Shown here piece by piece: positions 17,268 to 25,650 of a stretch of 64,000 nucleotides of DNA. The DNA is taken from NCBI GenBank assembly GCA_963807065.1, contig CAWDZQ010000003.1:248001-312000 (forward strand), written 5' to 3'. Each line of letters opens with the position of its first letter. Position 1 is the stretch's first letter. This stretch comes from CAWAND01 sp963807065 (lineage in GTDB: Bacteria; Chloroflexota; Anaerolineae; Anaerolineales; E44-bin32). A program made the translations under genes and the position numbers. The notes beneath the pieces are model-generated. The model worked only from the letters and a program-made list of their open reading frames with translations, had not been told where the DNA came from and made no database searches.

Positions 17268-18259
17268 TGGGACCACCAGTTTCCAAACGAGAACGTCTTG
17301 AAGCAGCCATCGCAGGCCAGCGTGCCGACCGGGTGCCTATCGCCCTGTGGCGTCACTTTCCCGTAGATGACCAGGACCCGGTCAGCCTGGCCGACGCGAC
17401 GGCAGATTTCCAGGCGCGGTTTGATTTCGACTTCGTCAAAGTGACCCCGGCCTCGTCGTTCTGCCTGAAGGATTGGGGGGCTGACGATGCATGGCAAGGC
17501 AATCCTGAAGGCACGCGCACGTACACACACCAGGTGATTAAAAACCCCGACGATTGGTCTAAGCTGGAGGTGCTGGATGCCCAAACGGGATGGCTGGGGG
17601 GGCAATTGGAGTGTCTGCACCTGATGCAGGACAGGCTCGACCCCCACACGCCGTACATCCAGACGGTATTCAGCCCACTGGCGCAGGCCAAGAACCTGGC
17701 CGGTGGGGATGTGCTCCTCGATCATCTGCATCGGGCCCCCGAAATGGTCCTCAAGGGCCTGGAGACGATCACGCTCTCAACCATCGGTTTTGTCGCGGCT
17801 GCCAAAGAGCGAGGACCGGCCGGCATCTTCTACGCGCTACAACATGCTTCATACCGCTATTTTGACCTGGAAAGCTATGCTCGTTTTGGGTTGGCTTTCG
17901 ATCGAAGGATCCTGGAAGCGGCGCAGGATATGTGGCTCAACGTGCTGCATCTTCACGGGGACAGACTGATCTTCGACGTTTGCGACTCTCTGCCGTTCCA
18001 GGTGGTGAACTGGCATGCAAGAACGGCTGGTCCGGCCTTACATGAGGCGGCTGCCCGGGTGAACGGCGCCGTGTGCGGCGGATGGCGCCGAGAGGCCACC
18101 CTGGTGTTGGGAACCCCAGACGCGGTGCGGCAGGAGGCGCTGGAAGCCATCCGATCGTTGGACGGCAAGGGATTGATCTTGGGGGCAGGCTGCGTCGTGC
18201 CCACCATTGCGCCCAGGGCCAACCTTCTGGCGGCCAGATCTGCAGGGGAATTCGCATAG
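17267..18259 (+). CDS. Uroporphyrinogen decarboxylase-family protein
   Basis: About 330 residues. The N-terminus SKRERLEAAIAGQRADRVPIALWRHFP is the classical URO-D family opening, with the Arg cluster, and the LADATADFQARFDFDFVKV segment follows. The family includes both heme-pathway HemE and corrinoid-dependent methyltransferases. Active-site conservation is loose and no other heme gene is nearby, so I do not call it hemE. The GTG at 17267 overlaps the TPR stop; an alternative GTG at 17243 lies further inside the TPR gene. Confidence 0.8.
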   Translation: MGPPVSKRERLEAAIAGQRADRVPIALWRHFPVDDQDPVSLADATADFQARFDFDFVKVTPASSFCLKDWGADDAWQGNPEGTRTYTHQVIKNPDDWSKLEVLDAQTGWLGGQLECLHLMQDRLDPHTPYIQTVFSPLAQAKNLAGGDVLLDHLHRAPEMVLKGLETITLSTIGFVAAAKERGPAGIFYALQHASYRYFDLESYARFGLAFDRRILEAAQDMWLNVLHLHGDRLIFDVCDSLPFQVVNWHARTAGPALHEAAARVNGAVCGGWRREATLVLGTPDAVRQEALEAIRSLDGKGLILGAGCVVPTIAPRANLLAARSAGEFA

Positions 18260-18319
18260 ACATGCTGGCAGTCGGAAATCGTCCCTACGTGACCTTGGGG
18301 GGGAGCGGGTGAAGACGGC

Positions 18320-18883
18320 GTGAGCGGCCTGCGCGTGGTGGCTGGGGAGGCCCGTGGTCGGCGGCTCAAGATGGTCCCGGGTGAGACCACGCGACCCATT
18401 TCCGATCGTGTGAAGGAATCCCTATTTGACATTCTCGGGCCCACGATCGAGGGCGGGTCCTTTCTTGATCTTTTCGCCGGCACGGGCAGCGTTGGGATTG
18501 AGGCGCTCAGCCGCGGCTGCGAAAGAGTTTGGTTGGTAGAGTCCCATCCACGGGCACTGGAAACGATCGAAGCCAATCTCGCCTTGGTAGGGTACGCCGA
18601 GGTGGCTCACGTCGAGCGGGCCGACGTGTACCAGGTCCTCCGAAACGCGCCACCGCTTGGTTTTGACATTGTCTACGTGGCTCCACCACAGTATCATGGG
18701 CTCTGGGCGTCGTGCCTAAAGATGCTGGATGAGTGTCCGGCCTGGGTTAATCCTGATGGGTGGGTGGTTGCGCAGATTGACCCACGTGAGTACGAAGAGC
18801 TTGACCTGGCGGTGCTTAAGGAATTCGATCAACGGACGTATGGCAACACACGTCTCGTATTCTATGAGCGCCCCGGGTGGTAG
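18320..18883 (+). CDS. rsmD: 16S rRNA (guanine-N2)-methyltransferase RsmD-like
   Basis: 187 residues. The SAM-binding fold is evident: RVVAGEARGRRLK at the start, TRPISDRVKESLFDIL, the motif I FLDLFAGTGSVGIEALSRG and the acidic EVWLVE-type strand (ERVWLVES). The family methylates G966 of 16S rRNA. The usual catalytic DPPF/Y motif IV reads APPQ here (IVYVAPPQYHGLW), so the first Asp is replaced by Ala. The start is GTG, in a plus-strand run that ends convergently with the Nudix gene 9 bases away. Confidence 0.85.
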   Translation: MSGLRVVAGEARGRRLKMVPGETTRPISDRVKESLFDILGPTIEGGSFLDLFAGTGSVGIEALSRGCERVWLVESHPRALETIEANLALVGYAEVAHVERADVYQVLRNAPPLGFDIVYVAPPQYHGLWASCLKMLDECPAWVNPDGWVVAQIDPREYEELDLAVLKEFDQRTYGNTRLVFYERPGW

Positions 18884-18892
18884 ATTGCCGGG

Positions 18893-19414
18893 CTAAGGGT
18901 CGGGCGGCGTGTCCCCGATGTCGATCTGGAGTGAGCCGTCCTGGGCATAGTGGTAGGCGGCTGTGAAGGGTGCTTGGCCACGGTAGGCGGCGAGGGCTAG
19001 TGGCAAGATCGTGGGCAGGTCTTCAACCGTATCCTGGTCTTGAAATGTTTGCAGGGGCACCCAGACCGGGGTCCCTTCGGCGCTGGGGCGAGCTTCCCCT
19101 GGCGGCGCTTCTCCAACGAATACATAAAGGGCGATGCCCGGTTTCTGCTCGGTATCGATCAGGATGACGCCGCACAGTCGAAATGAAGGGCCGGGTGTGA
19201 GGCCCGTCTCCTCGGCGACTTCTCGCACCGCCGAGGCCCTCGGTTCTTCGCCCTGCTCGACGTGCCCCCCCACGCCGTTGAGCTTTCCCGCCCATGCGCC
19301 CCGGCTTGGTGAGAGCCTCAAAAGGAGGATCTGCTCACCCCGCAATAGAAAAGAGAGCGTGCGAGGAAGGACGCTGTATCGATCGGGTTGAAGACGTTGG
19401 CCCGCAAGCGACAT
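18893..19414 (-). CDS. Nudix hydrolase
   Basis: 173 residues. The Nudix box is complete: GGHVEQGE, then REVAEETGL, matching the G-x5-E-x7-R-E-U-x-E-E-x-G-U pattern. The family cleaves nucleoside diphosphate-linked substrates (8-oxo-dGTP, NADH, sugar nucleotides and others). The preceding LRLSPSRGAWAGKLNGVGG resembles MutT/8-oxo-dGTPase-like members, but substrate cannot be fixed. Single gene, convergent with rsmD. Confidence 0.88.
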   Translation of the reverse strand: MSLAGQRLQPDRYSVLPRTLSFLLRGEQILLLRLSPSRGAWAGKLNGVGGHVEQGEEPRASAVREVAEETGLTPGPSFRLCGVILIDTEQKPGIALYVFVGEAPPGEARPSAEGTPVWVPLQTFQDQDTVEDLPTILPLALAAYRGQAPFTAAYHYAQDGSLQIDIGDTPPDP

Positions 19415-19506
19415 CTGGGTTAGCTCTGAGATCCGGTGAGTTGGCCCGATTATAGGTCACCCCAACCAACGGTGTTTGGCGGTCAGGTGAACGTCAGTCA
19501 AAGGTA

Positions 19507-19536
19507 TTGTCATCCCCTCCGCACCGCCGCTATAAT
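19507..19536 (+). promoter_or_regulatory. Sigma-70-type promoter of the SPFH operon
   Basis: TTGTCA (19507-19512), 18-base spacer, TATAAT (19531-19536). The predicted start near 19543 leaves about 33 bases before the ATG at 19576. Confidence 0.65.
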
Positions 19537-19575
19537 CGGTTCGAATACAAGGGCCATCCAGGGTTAGGAGACCTC

Positions 19576-20115
19576 ATGACAGACACACCGGTTGATCCCC
19601 TGAAGAGCGTCAAATCAGGCGACGATCTTCTGAGCAAGATCCGCACCAGCCTGGCGGGTTTTGTGGGCTACGCCGACCGCGACCAACGGCGCGAAGCGGA
19701 CCGGATGCTTCGAGAGTCAATTGCTTCAGCGTACGAGTCCCAGTGGGGGCGAATTTCGGAGGTCCAGAGGCAGCTGATCGCCTCTAAGCGCCTTGAACTT
19801 GTGGACGACCTGGAAGCGGCGGCGATTAAGCTGAGGGCGTTCATTGACCGAATTCGGCACGCATCCTATGGCTACGCCGGCTTCTTCGATCACGTGCATA
19901 TCGACAGCAAGGAGCTGGCGCAAATCTATGATTATGATCTGGCGTTGCTTCAACACGCCGACGGGCTCGGCCGCGCCATCGATAACGTCGAAGCTTCTCT
20001 AGGAAGCGAAGGTGAGGCGGCGGCCATCCGGAACTTAACCACCCTCTGCCAGGAGGCCGTGGACGCGTTCGACCAGAGGAACGATATCATCTTGGCCCGG
20101 GGCGACGAGGCCTAA
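19576..20115 (+). CDS. Helical protein of unknown function, SPFH operon
   Basis: 179 residues from the ATG at 19576, chosen because AGGAG lies 6 bases upstream and the TATAAT box excludes the longer reading. The protein is hydrophilic and mostly helical (ADRDQRREADRMLRESIASAYESQW) with no signal peptide and no known motif. It is 14 bases upstream of the SPFH gene and is probably a partner of it, as small helical proteins often accompany YdjI-type SPFH proteins. Function unknown. Confidence 0.65.
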   Translation: MTDTPVDPLKSVKSGDDLLSKIRTSLAGFVGYADRDQRREADRMLRESIASAYESQWGRISEVQRQLIASKRLELVDDLEAAAIKLRAFIDRIRHASYGYAGFFDHVHIDSKELAQIYDYDLALLQHADGLGRAIDNVEASLGSEGEAAAIRNLTTLCQEAVDAFDQRNDIILARGDEA

Positions 20116-20129
20116 GGAGAGAACCTATC

Positions 20130-21185
20130 ATGGCGAGAGTATTCGATGTCGTCGAGTATCCGGACGAGATGCGGGATGAGATCGTCCACCGCTTCCCCGA
20201 GACGGGGGCAGGCGACTTTCGTATCGGCAGCCAGGTCATCGTGCGTGAAGCACAATCGGCAGTCTTTTTCAGGGATGGCAAGGCGCTCGACACCTTTAGC
20301 CCCGGCCGTCACACCATCACAACGGCCAACGTCCCGCTTCTGGTCAACTTGATCGGGAAGGCCTTTAACGACAGGACGCCCTTTACGGCCGAGCTCTACT
20401 TCGTTTCGATGAAAGAGTTCGCCAACGAGAAATGGGGGACCCCGCAACCCATCATCGTCAGAAATCCCGGCATGGGCTTGGGCGTGGCTCTGCTCCAGGG
20501 CTACGGAGCTTACAGCTTCCAGATCAACGACCCCCAGCAGTTTGTGACTCAAATCGTGGGCACCACGGGCGTCTACGGAACCCGGGATATCAAGGACCGT
20601 CTCCGTTCCATGCTCCTTTCCAAGCTCCAGGATCTCCTGGGCGAAACTGCCGCCGGCACGAGCGTTCCCGAACTGATCGGGATGGTGGAGGAACTGGGCA
20701 GCGCTGTGCGTGCCAAGGGGCAGGATGATTTCAAGGCCCTGGGCCTGACGCTCAAGTCCTTCTACATCGAAAGCCTCAAGCCGTCGACCCAGTCCGCCGA
20801 GGAGCTGCGGGCCATGGGCATGCTGGACATGGACACCTACAAGCAGCTGCAGGCTGCAGATGCGATGCGCGAGGCGGCACGCAACCCCTCGGGTGGCGCA
20901 GGCCTGACGGCCGGGATCGGGGCCGGCATGGGCATTGGCAACATCCTGAGTGAATCACTCAAGCAGAGCGGAAAGGGCGATGGCGGGTCGTCAGGTGGGG
21001 GTGGCGGCGCCGGCAACGGAGGCGATATGCCTTCTGTTATGACGCCCTCTGAAGCGGCTTCCTATCTCAAGGTCTCTGAAGAGGATGTGGTGGCTGCGAT
21101 CGAGGCAGGCGATCTGAAGGCCAAGAAGTTGGGCAACGCCTTCCGAATCAGCAAGGAAGCCTTGGACCAGTTTCTAAACAGCTGA
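20130..21185 (+). CDS. SPFH/Band 7 (YdjI-like) protein fused to an excisionase-type helix-turn-helix
   Basis: 351 residues. Residues about 1-225 are the YdjI/virion-core type SPFH domain (PDEMRDEIVHRFPETGAGDFRIGSQVIVRE, FFRDGKALDTFSPGRHT), lacking a transmembrane helix. A Gly-rich linker spans about 280-300. Residues about 305-351 match a MerR/excisionase HTH: MTPSEAASYLKVSEEDVVAAI followed by the KKLGNAFRISKEALDQFL wing. YdjI-type proteins act in membrane stress responses with PspA in Bacillus. The HTH may bind DNA or serve as a protein-binding module. An inverted-repeat terminator follows. Confidence 0.85.
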   Translation: MARVFDVVEYPDEMRDEIVHRFPETGAGDFRIGSQVIVREAQSAVFFRDGKALDTFSPGRHTITTANVPLLVNLIGKAFNDRTPFTAELYFVSMKEFANEKWGTPQPIIVRNPGMGLGVALLQGYGAYSFQINDPQQFVTQIVGTTGVYGTRDIKDRLRSMLLSKLQDLLGETAAGTSVPELIGMVEELGSAVRAKGQDDFKALGLTLKSFYIESLKPSTQSAEELRAMGMLDMDTYKQLQAADAMREAARNPSGGAGLTAGIGAGMGIGNILSESLKQSGKGDGGSSGGGGGAGNGGDMPSVMTPSEAASYLKVSEEDVVAAIEAGDLKAKKLGNAFRISKEALDQFLNS

Positions 21186-21212
21186 CCGCTGATTTACATC
21201 ATAGAAATCCCT

Positions 21213-21238
21213 CGCCACCGGCCCACCAGCCGGTGGCG
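21213..21238 (+). terminator. Hairpin terminator after the SPFH gene
   Basis: CGCCACCGGC pairs perfectly with GCCGGTGGCG across a 6-base loop. The T tract is poor (TTCGATTCGTCTT), so termination strength is uncertain. The rest of the gap to 21448 holds nothing I can identify. Confidence 0.6.
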
Positions 21239-21448
21239 TTCGATTCGTCTTGCGTATTGACAAGACGCGCGACACCAGAATGGCTCAGGGTAGGGCTTGG
21301 TTTGGCCACTGGGACGGTGTCGGCTGTCTTGGATCTTGGGGGGTTGGCGAAGGACCGCCGGCTGGCGGCGAAAGCACCCACACGTCATGCGCAAGGAAGA
21401 CAGCCGCTTAAGATCGAGGCTGAAGATCTTCTGCGGTGGACAACGTGA

Positions 21449-22153
21449 TCAGTCGGCCTCGATCCCCAGCTGCTGGGCGATCGCATCCACCTGGTTCTTG
21501 CTCAACCGTGTGCCGCCCGTGGCGCGGCGGAGCCAATCCTTCAGCTTCGAACGGTGCAGGACCACCTGGCTGCCTACCTCCGGCCCCGTCTTGACCGAAG
21601 CCGCATCGCTGACAAAGACCGTCATCGGCGTGATGTCCATCTCATCGGCCTCGTCCAAACGACGTCGGAGAGCGCTTTTTGCGGAGTCGACCTGCCGCCC
21701 CGCTTCTCGCGCCAAGTCGCGCAGTTCCGATCGGCCGCCGCGGCGCAACAAACCGCCCCGGGGTCTCACCTGCCAAAACTGATCGTCTTGATACAGGATC
21801 TCACCGTCGTCGTTGCGGCTGCAAATGGCGTAGATGCCGGATGGCCCGGTGACCAGGTGGTCGGTACCCAGACCGTAATGGAAGACGGCGTACCGATCGT
21901 CAAGACCCTTCAGGGCCGTGTCGATGATTTCATCCGGCCGGGGGTGTCGGCCCCAGCGGTTCAAGAACGTGATTCCGGCCTGCGAAACCAGTGTTCCAAC
22001 AAAGGCCGCCGCCAGGACGATGATGACCGCCTCGGGATTTGTGAAAGAAATCACAAATCCGGCCGCCAGGGTTGCCAAGCCCAAGAAGACCAGGGCGCGG
22101 CCGAGGTTGTGATTGCGGCGGACCAGGGCATGGTTGGTGAAGACGCGCATCAA
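21449..22153 (-). CDS. Membrane protein with NERD-like domain
   Basis: 234 residues. Two hydrophobic segments lie at about 18-36 and 40-62. From about 70 on, the sequence DEIIDTALKGLDDRYAVFHYGL, HLVTGPSGIYAIC and FWQVRP follows the NERD (nuclease-related) layout, in which a strand with a GPSG-type turn precedes the acidic and basic active-site residues. Catalytic residues are not all evident, so activity is uncertain. Its start overlaps the fabF stop by 4 bases, making it the third gene of the plsX-fabF operon. Confidence 0.65.
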   Translation of the reverse strand: MMRVFTNHALVRRNHNLGRALVFLGLATLAAGFVISFTNPEAVIIVLAAAFVGTLVSQAGITFLNRWGRHPRPDEIIDTALKGLDDRYAVFHYGLGTDHLVTGPSGIYAICSRNDDGEILYQDDQFWQVRPRGGLLRRGGRSELRDLAREAGRQVDSAKSALRRRLDEADEMDITPMTVFVSDAASVKTGPEVGSQVVLHRSKLKDWLRRATGGTRLSKNQVDAIAQQLGIEAD

Positions 22154-23409
22154 GCCTCCATTCGGCTGAGCACCAAGCAGGCATTCTGACCGCCCAGGCC
22201 GAAGGAGTTTGATAGGGCAGTCGAAACCGGGATGTCTCGGGCCTGATTGGGAACATAGTCCAAATCACATTCGGGATCTGGGGTTTCGTAGTTGATGGTG
22301 GGGTGAATTTGTCCGCGGTCGATGGACAGGGCGCAGACGACGGCTTCGATCGCGCCCGAGGCGCCCATAGCGTGGCCGAGCATCGACTTGGTCGACGAGA
22401 TGGGAATGTCGAAAGCGCGCAGGCCGAAGAGCGCCTTTATGGCGCGTGTTTCGATGGCATCGTTCATGGGCGTGGACGTACCGTGGGCATTGATGTAATC
22501 GATCCGGTCTGGAGGCACGCCGGCGTCTTCGAGTGCCCAGCGCATCGTGCGGACGGCACCCGCGGCGGTAGGGTCGGGCGCCGCGATATGGAACCCCTCC
22601 GATGAGGCGGCGTAGCCAGAGATTTCGGCATAAACATTCGCGCCGCGGTCGCGTGCCGAATCCCAGGACTCGAGAAACAGGCAGGCTGCGCCCTCGCTGA
22701 ACACGAAACCTTCTCGGTCCGCATCGAAGGGCCGGGAGGCGCGGGTGGGTTGGTCGTTGAAATGGACGGGCAGGGCTCGCATGGCGGCGAATCCTCCCAG
22801 GGCATAGTCGGTGATCAGCGCCTCGGTGGCGCAGGCGATGATGGCGTCGGCGCGACCATGTCGAATGGCCTCGGCCGCTTCTCCGACGACTTGTGTCCCC
22901 GTGGCGCAGGCGGTGGTGATGGTGCTGCTGGGGCCGAACACCTCGAAGTGGTGGCTGACGTGGAAGGCCAGCATGTTGGGGAGGACCGAAGTCGTGATAA
23001 ACGGGTTGAGCCGGGTGGCGCCCCTGTCGCGGATGACGTTGATGCCCTCTTCCAGGCGTTCGATGCCGCCAATGGCGGTTCCCACATACACGCCGACCCG
23101 CTCTCGGTCCGCCGAGTGAATGGGGAATTCTGCGTCGTCAACGGCGAGTTGGGCTACACCGAGTGTCACTTGTGAGGCGCGTGATGTTCGCCGGACGTCT
23201 TTGGCGTTCATGAAGACTTCCGGATCAAAGTCGGGAATCTCGCCGGCGATTTGGCATGGCAATTCCGAGGCGTCGAATTGGGAGATGCGGCGCACACCCG
23301 AACGGCCTTGAAGCAGGGCAGACCAGAAGCTGTCTAGATCGGAGCCGAGGGAAGTGATGATCCCCAAGCCGGTGACGACGACGCGGCGCCCGCCGCCCGG
23401 CCTGGTCAA
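22150..23409 (-). CDS. fabF: 3-oxoacyl-ACP synthase II
   Basis: 419 residues. The catalytic Cys-His-His triad is visible: TTACATGTQ, NAHGTSTPMND and STKSMLGHAMGASGA. It begins with the VVVTGLGIITSLG family opening and extends acyl-ACP by condensation with malonyl-ACP in the cytosol. The TTG start overlaps the plsX stop by 4 bases; this is the second gene of the plsX-fabF unit. The ACP gene is elsewhere in the window rather than between plsX and fabF. Confidence 0.96.
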   Translation of the reverse strand: MTRPGGGRRVVVTGLGIITSLGSDLDSFWSALLQGRSGVRRISQFDASELPCQIAGEIPDFDPEVFMNAKDVRRTSRASQVTLGVAQLAVDDAEFPIHSADRERVGVYVGTAIGGIERLEEGINVIRDRGATRLNPFITTSVLPNMLAFHVSHHFEVFGPSSTITTACATGTQVVGEAAEAIRHGRADAIIACATEALITDYALGGFAAMRALPVHFNDQPTRASRPFDADREGFVFSEGAACLFLESWDSARDRGANVYAEISGYAASSEGFHIAAPDPTAAGAVRTMRWALEDAGVPPDRIDYINAHGTSTPMNDAIETRAIKALFGLRAFDIPISSTKSMLGHAMGASGAIEAVVCALSIDRGQIHPTINYETPDPECDLDYVPNQARDIPVSTALSNSFGLGGQNACLVLSRMEA

Positions 23410-24434
23410 GCCTCACCCAAGGTAGACTCGGCGGCCAGGCGGCTTTGGATCGCATGTCTCAGGCCCGCCATCAGGTCCCCCTGCACCGCCTGCCGGGCCA
23501 CTCGGATTCCGCTCAACACGCCTTCGACACCGAATCTTCCGTGGCCGATGAACACCAGGCCGTCCACACCAAGCAAAGGGGCGGCGCCATATTTGGCCGG
23601 ATCAAGGATGGCGTTCACCCGTCGAAAAGCGGGCTTTGCCAGCAGACCGCCGATGGACGACACTGGAGACGAGGTGATTTCCTGCTTGATCAGTTCGGAA
23701 AGGAAACTGGCGACGGCCTCGCTTGTCTTCAGAAACACGTTGCCGACAAACCCATCGGTGACGATGACGTCGGCGACTGCTGCGTAGAGCTCTTTGGCTT
23801 CCACATTGCCGATGAAGTTCAGCCCCGACGCCGCCAGCATCGGCGAAGCCTCCTTGACCAGCAGATTGCCCTTACCGGCCTCTTCGCCGTTGGAAAGGAT
23901 GGCGATCCGAGGTGAAGAGATGCCGAGCACCGTTTCGGCGTAGACCGACCCAAGGATGGCGAACTGAAGCAGATACTCGGGCTTACAATCGGTATTGGCG
24001 CCGATGTCAAGCACCACGGCTTGACCGTTCCGCACGGGAAACAAGGCCGTCAGGCCCGGCCGTTTGACCCCCCGTATTCGCCCCAAACGAAAAAGGGCGT
24101 TGGCCATCGCGCCACCGGTGTTGCCGCAGGTGACAAATGCATCGGCCTCGCCCGATTTCACCAGTTCCAGGCCGACAGCCATCGACGACACAGGTTTGCC
24201 CCGGGCCGAGTCGGCCGGCTTGTCGGTCATCTCCAGGACCTCGGGCGCATCGATAATCCTCACCTGGTCTGGTCCGAGGCCGACATCGGGCAGCCGGGAC
24301 GACAGCATATCTTGGGGACCGATCAACAGGACGGGTTCGTGCCACTCACGGAACGCCTGGGCAGCGGCCTCGAGCTCAGGTTGCGGGTGGGAATCCGTCC
24401 CCATCGCGTCCAGCGCAATTCGGAGATTGGGCAT
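23406..24434 (-). CDS. plsX: Phosphate acyltransferase PlsX
   Basis: 342 residues. It opens with RIALDAMGTD, then PAD-type segments, VFVTCGNTGGAMA-like AFVTCGNTGGAMANALF, GRIRGVKRPGLTALFP, and SNGEEAGKGN. PlsX converts acyl-ACP to acyl-phosphate for phosphatidic acid synthesis. First gene of the minus-strand lipid operon; GGATGGAG precedes the ATG. The tRNA-Leu promoter points away from it just upstream. Confidence 0.95.
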   Translation of the reverse strand: MPNLRIALDAMGTDSHPQPELEAAAQAFREWHEPVLLIGPQDMLSSRLPDVGLGPDQVRIIDAPEVLEMTDKPADSARGKPVSSMAVGLELVKSGEADAFVTCGNTGGAMANALFRLGRIRGVKRPGLTALFPVRNGQAVVLDIGANTDCKPEYLLQFAILGSVYAETVLGISSPRIAILSNGEEAGKGNLLVKEASPMLAASGLNFIGNVEAKELYAAVADVIVTDGFVGNVFLKTSEAVASFLSELIKQEITSSPVSSIGGLLAKPAFRRVNAILDPAKYGAAPLLGVDGLVFIGHGRFGVEGVLSGIRVARQAVQGDLMAGLRHAIQSRLAAESTLGEA

Positions 24435-24461
24435 GCAAACTCCATCCAGAATCGGCTCTGG

Positions 24462-24489
24462 TTGACAAGCAATCTTCGTCGGCTATAAT
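24462..24489 (+). promoter_or_regulatory. Strong sigma-70 promoter of the tRNA-Leu gene
   Basis: Perfect TTGACA (24462-24467), 16-base spacer, perfect TATAAT (24484-24489). The predicted start near 24496 is 10 bases before the tRNA 5' end. Confidence 0.85.
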
Positions 24490-24505
24490 ACCCGACGCAA
24501 CGCCT

Positions 24506-24587
24506 GCGCTGGTGCTGGAACTGGCAGACAGGCATGGTTGAGGGCCATGTGCCGCAAGGCGTGCGGGTTCAACTCCCGCCCAGCGCA
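24506..24587 (+). tRNA. tRNA-Leu, anticodon GAG
   Basis: 82 bases. Acceptor stem GCGCTGG pairs with CCAGCGC. The anticodon arm CATGG-TTGAGGG-CCATG gives anticodon GAG, reading CUC/CUU. A long variable arm follows, as expected for leucine, and the T arm is GCGGG-TTCAACT-CCCGC. Discriminator A; CCA is not encoded. Confidence 0.95.
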
Positions 24588-24592
24588 CACTC

Positions 24593-24620
24593 ATGCGGAG
24601 CCGCAAAATCGGCTCCGCAT
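24593..24620 (+). terminator. Terminator of the tRNA-Leu gene
   Basis: ATGCGGAGCCG pairs perfectly over 11 bases with CGGCTCCGCAT across the loop CAAAAT, followed by TTCTTCTT. Confidence 0.85.
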
Positions 24621-24692
24621 TTCTTCTTAACATCACCCCTGTGTCGCCCGGGCGTGGCGCCTGCGCTGCCGTCGCCGTCCCCGATGGGGAAA

Positions 24693-25562
24693 TTACTCCT
24701 CGAACTTCATCCTGCGTTCGACCAACTGAACGAGAGAAGACAAGACCAGGGTCATGGATAGGTAAAGATAGGCCACCACATTGAACGTGCGGTAGACGTC
24801 GAAGGTGGCTGCTCGCCGCAGGCGGCCGAGCTGGGTCAGCTCATTCACGGCCAGAACTGTGGCCAGGGACGAGTCTTTGAGGCAGGCGATGAAGTCATTG
24901 CCAAGTGGGGGAAGAACCCGCCGAACCGCTTGCGGCAGGATGACCAGACGCATCGCCTGGTAGTAGGTCATCCCCAGAGACCGGGCGGCTTCCATTTGGC
25001 CCCGGCCTATGGACTGGATTCCGGCGCGAAAAACTTCGGCCTCGAACGCGCCGTAGGCGAAGGCGAGGGCGAAGACGGCGCGCGCTTCCAGACTGATGTT
25101 GCGAATGAGGGTAGGGGAAGACATTGCGGTGAAGGTGGCGTTCAGGGAGTCTAAGCCCAGGGTTAGCCCCCATGCGCCAAGCGCCTGCACCACGGAGACC
25201 CCGATCGGGACCATCACAAAGGCCACGTACAGCATGAGCACGATGATCGGGACGCCGCGAGCGGTTTGCACGTAAAGTGTGGAGATAGTGTAAAGAAAGG
25301 TGCTCTTCGATGTGCGCGCCAGGCCGGTGAGCAGTCCAATGGCCACCGCCAGCAGGTACGAAGTGAACGTAATGCGCAAAGTGGCCAACACGCCTGTCAG
25401 CAAATACTGGAACGTGTCTCGGTAGCCTGGGTTGGCAAAGATCAAGTAGATAAGCATCAGGCCGGTGGCGCCCAGGATCAGAGCCCACCAGGGGAAAGTG
25501 ATCCATCGCGTCGGTTGCGCTGGGGGGGCGTTCTTCTGTCGGCCGTCAGCGAGAGCGGTCAT
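24693..25562 (-). CDS. Amino-acid ABC transporter permease (HisM/GlnP family)
   Basis: 289 residues. A first membrane helix is followed by the family core TLRITFTSYLLAVAIGLLTG, the TARGVPIIVLMLYV segment, and the EAA loop with AEVFRAGIQSIGRGQMEAARSLGMTY interrupted around the conserved Gly. The SLGMTYYQAMRLVILPQA portion contacts the ATPase. It would import polar amino acids with the binding protein encoded upstream. No ATPase gene is adjacent in the window. A perfect 14-base-pair hairpin separates it from the binding-protein gene. Confidence 0.92.
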   Translation of the reverse strand: MTALADGRQKNAPPAQPTRWITFPWWALILGATGLMLIYLIFANPGYRDTFQYLLTGVLATLRITFTSYLLAVAIGLLTGLARTSKSTFLYTISTLYVQTARGVPIIVLMLYVAFVMVPIGVSVVQALGAWGLTLGLDSLNATFTAMSSPTLIRNISLEARAVFALAFAYGAFEAEVFRAGIQSIGRGQMEAARSLGMTYYQAMRLVILPQAVRRVLPPLGNDFIACLKDSSLATVLAVNELTQLGRLRRAATFDVYRTFNVVAYLYLSMTLVLSSLVQLVERRMKFEE

Positions 25563-25583
25563 TTAACGGGCAACCTGGGGTGA

Positions 25584-25615
25584 GGGCAGGTCGAGGGTTT
25601 CCCCTCGACCTGCCC
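25584..25615 (-). terminator. Intercistronic hairpin between binding protein and permease genes
   Basis: GGGCAGGTCGAGGG (25584-25597) pairs perfectly with CCCTCGACCTGCCC (25602-25615) around a 4-base loop. There is no T tract on the minus strand, so it probably protects the upstream mRNA or attenuates read-through, giving more binding protein than permease. Confidence 0.6.
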
Positions 25616-25650
25616 GGCGATCCGAGCAAATCTTGGCAAGCAGTTCAGAT

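Noticed and set aside
21233..21448. 71-codon plus-strand frame after the SPFH gene
   Set aside because: It begins within the terminator hairpin region, has no ribosome site and no recognisable feature.
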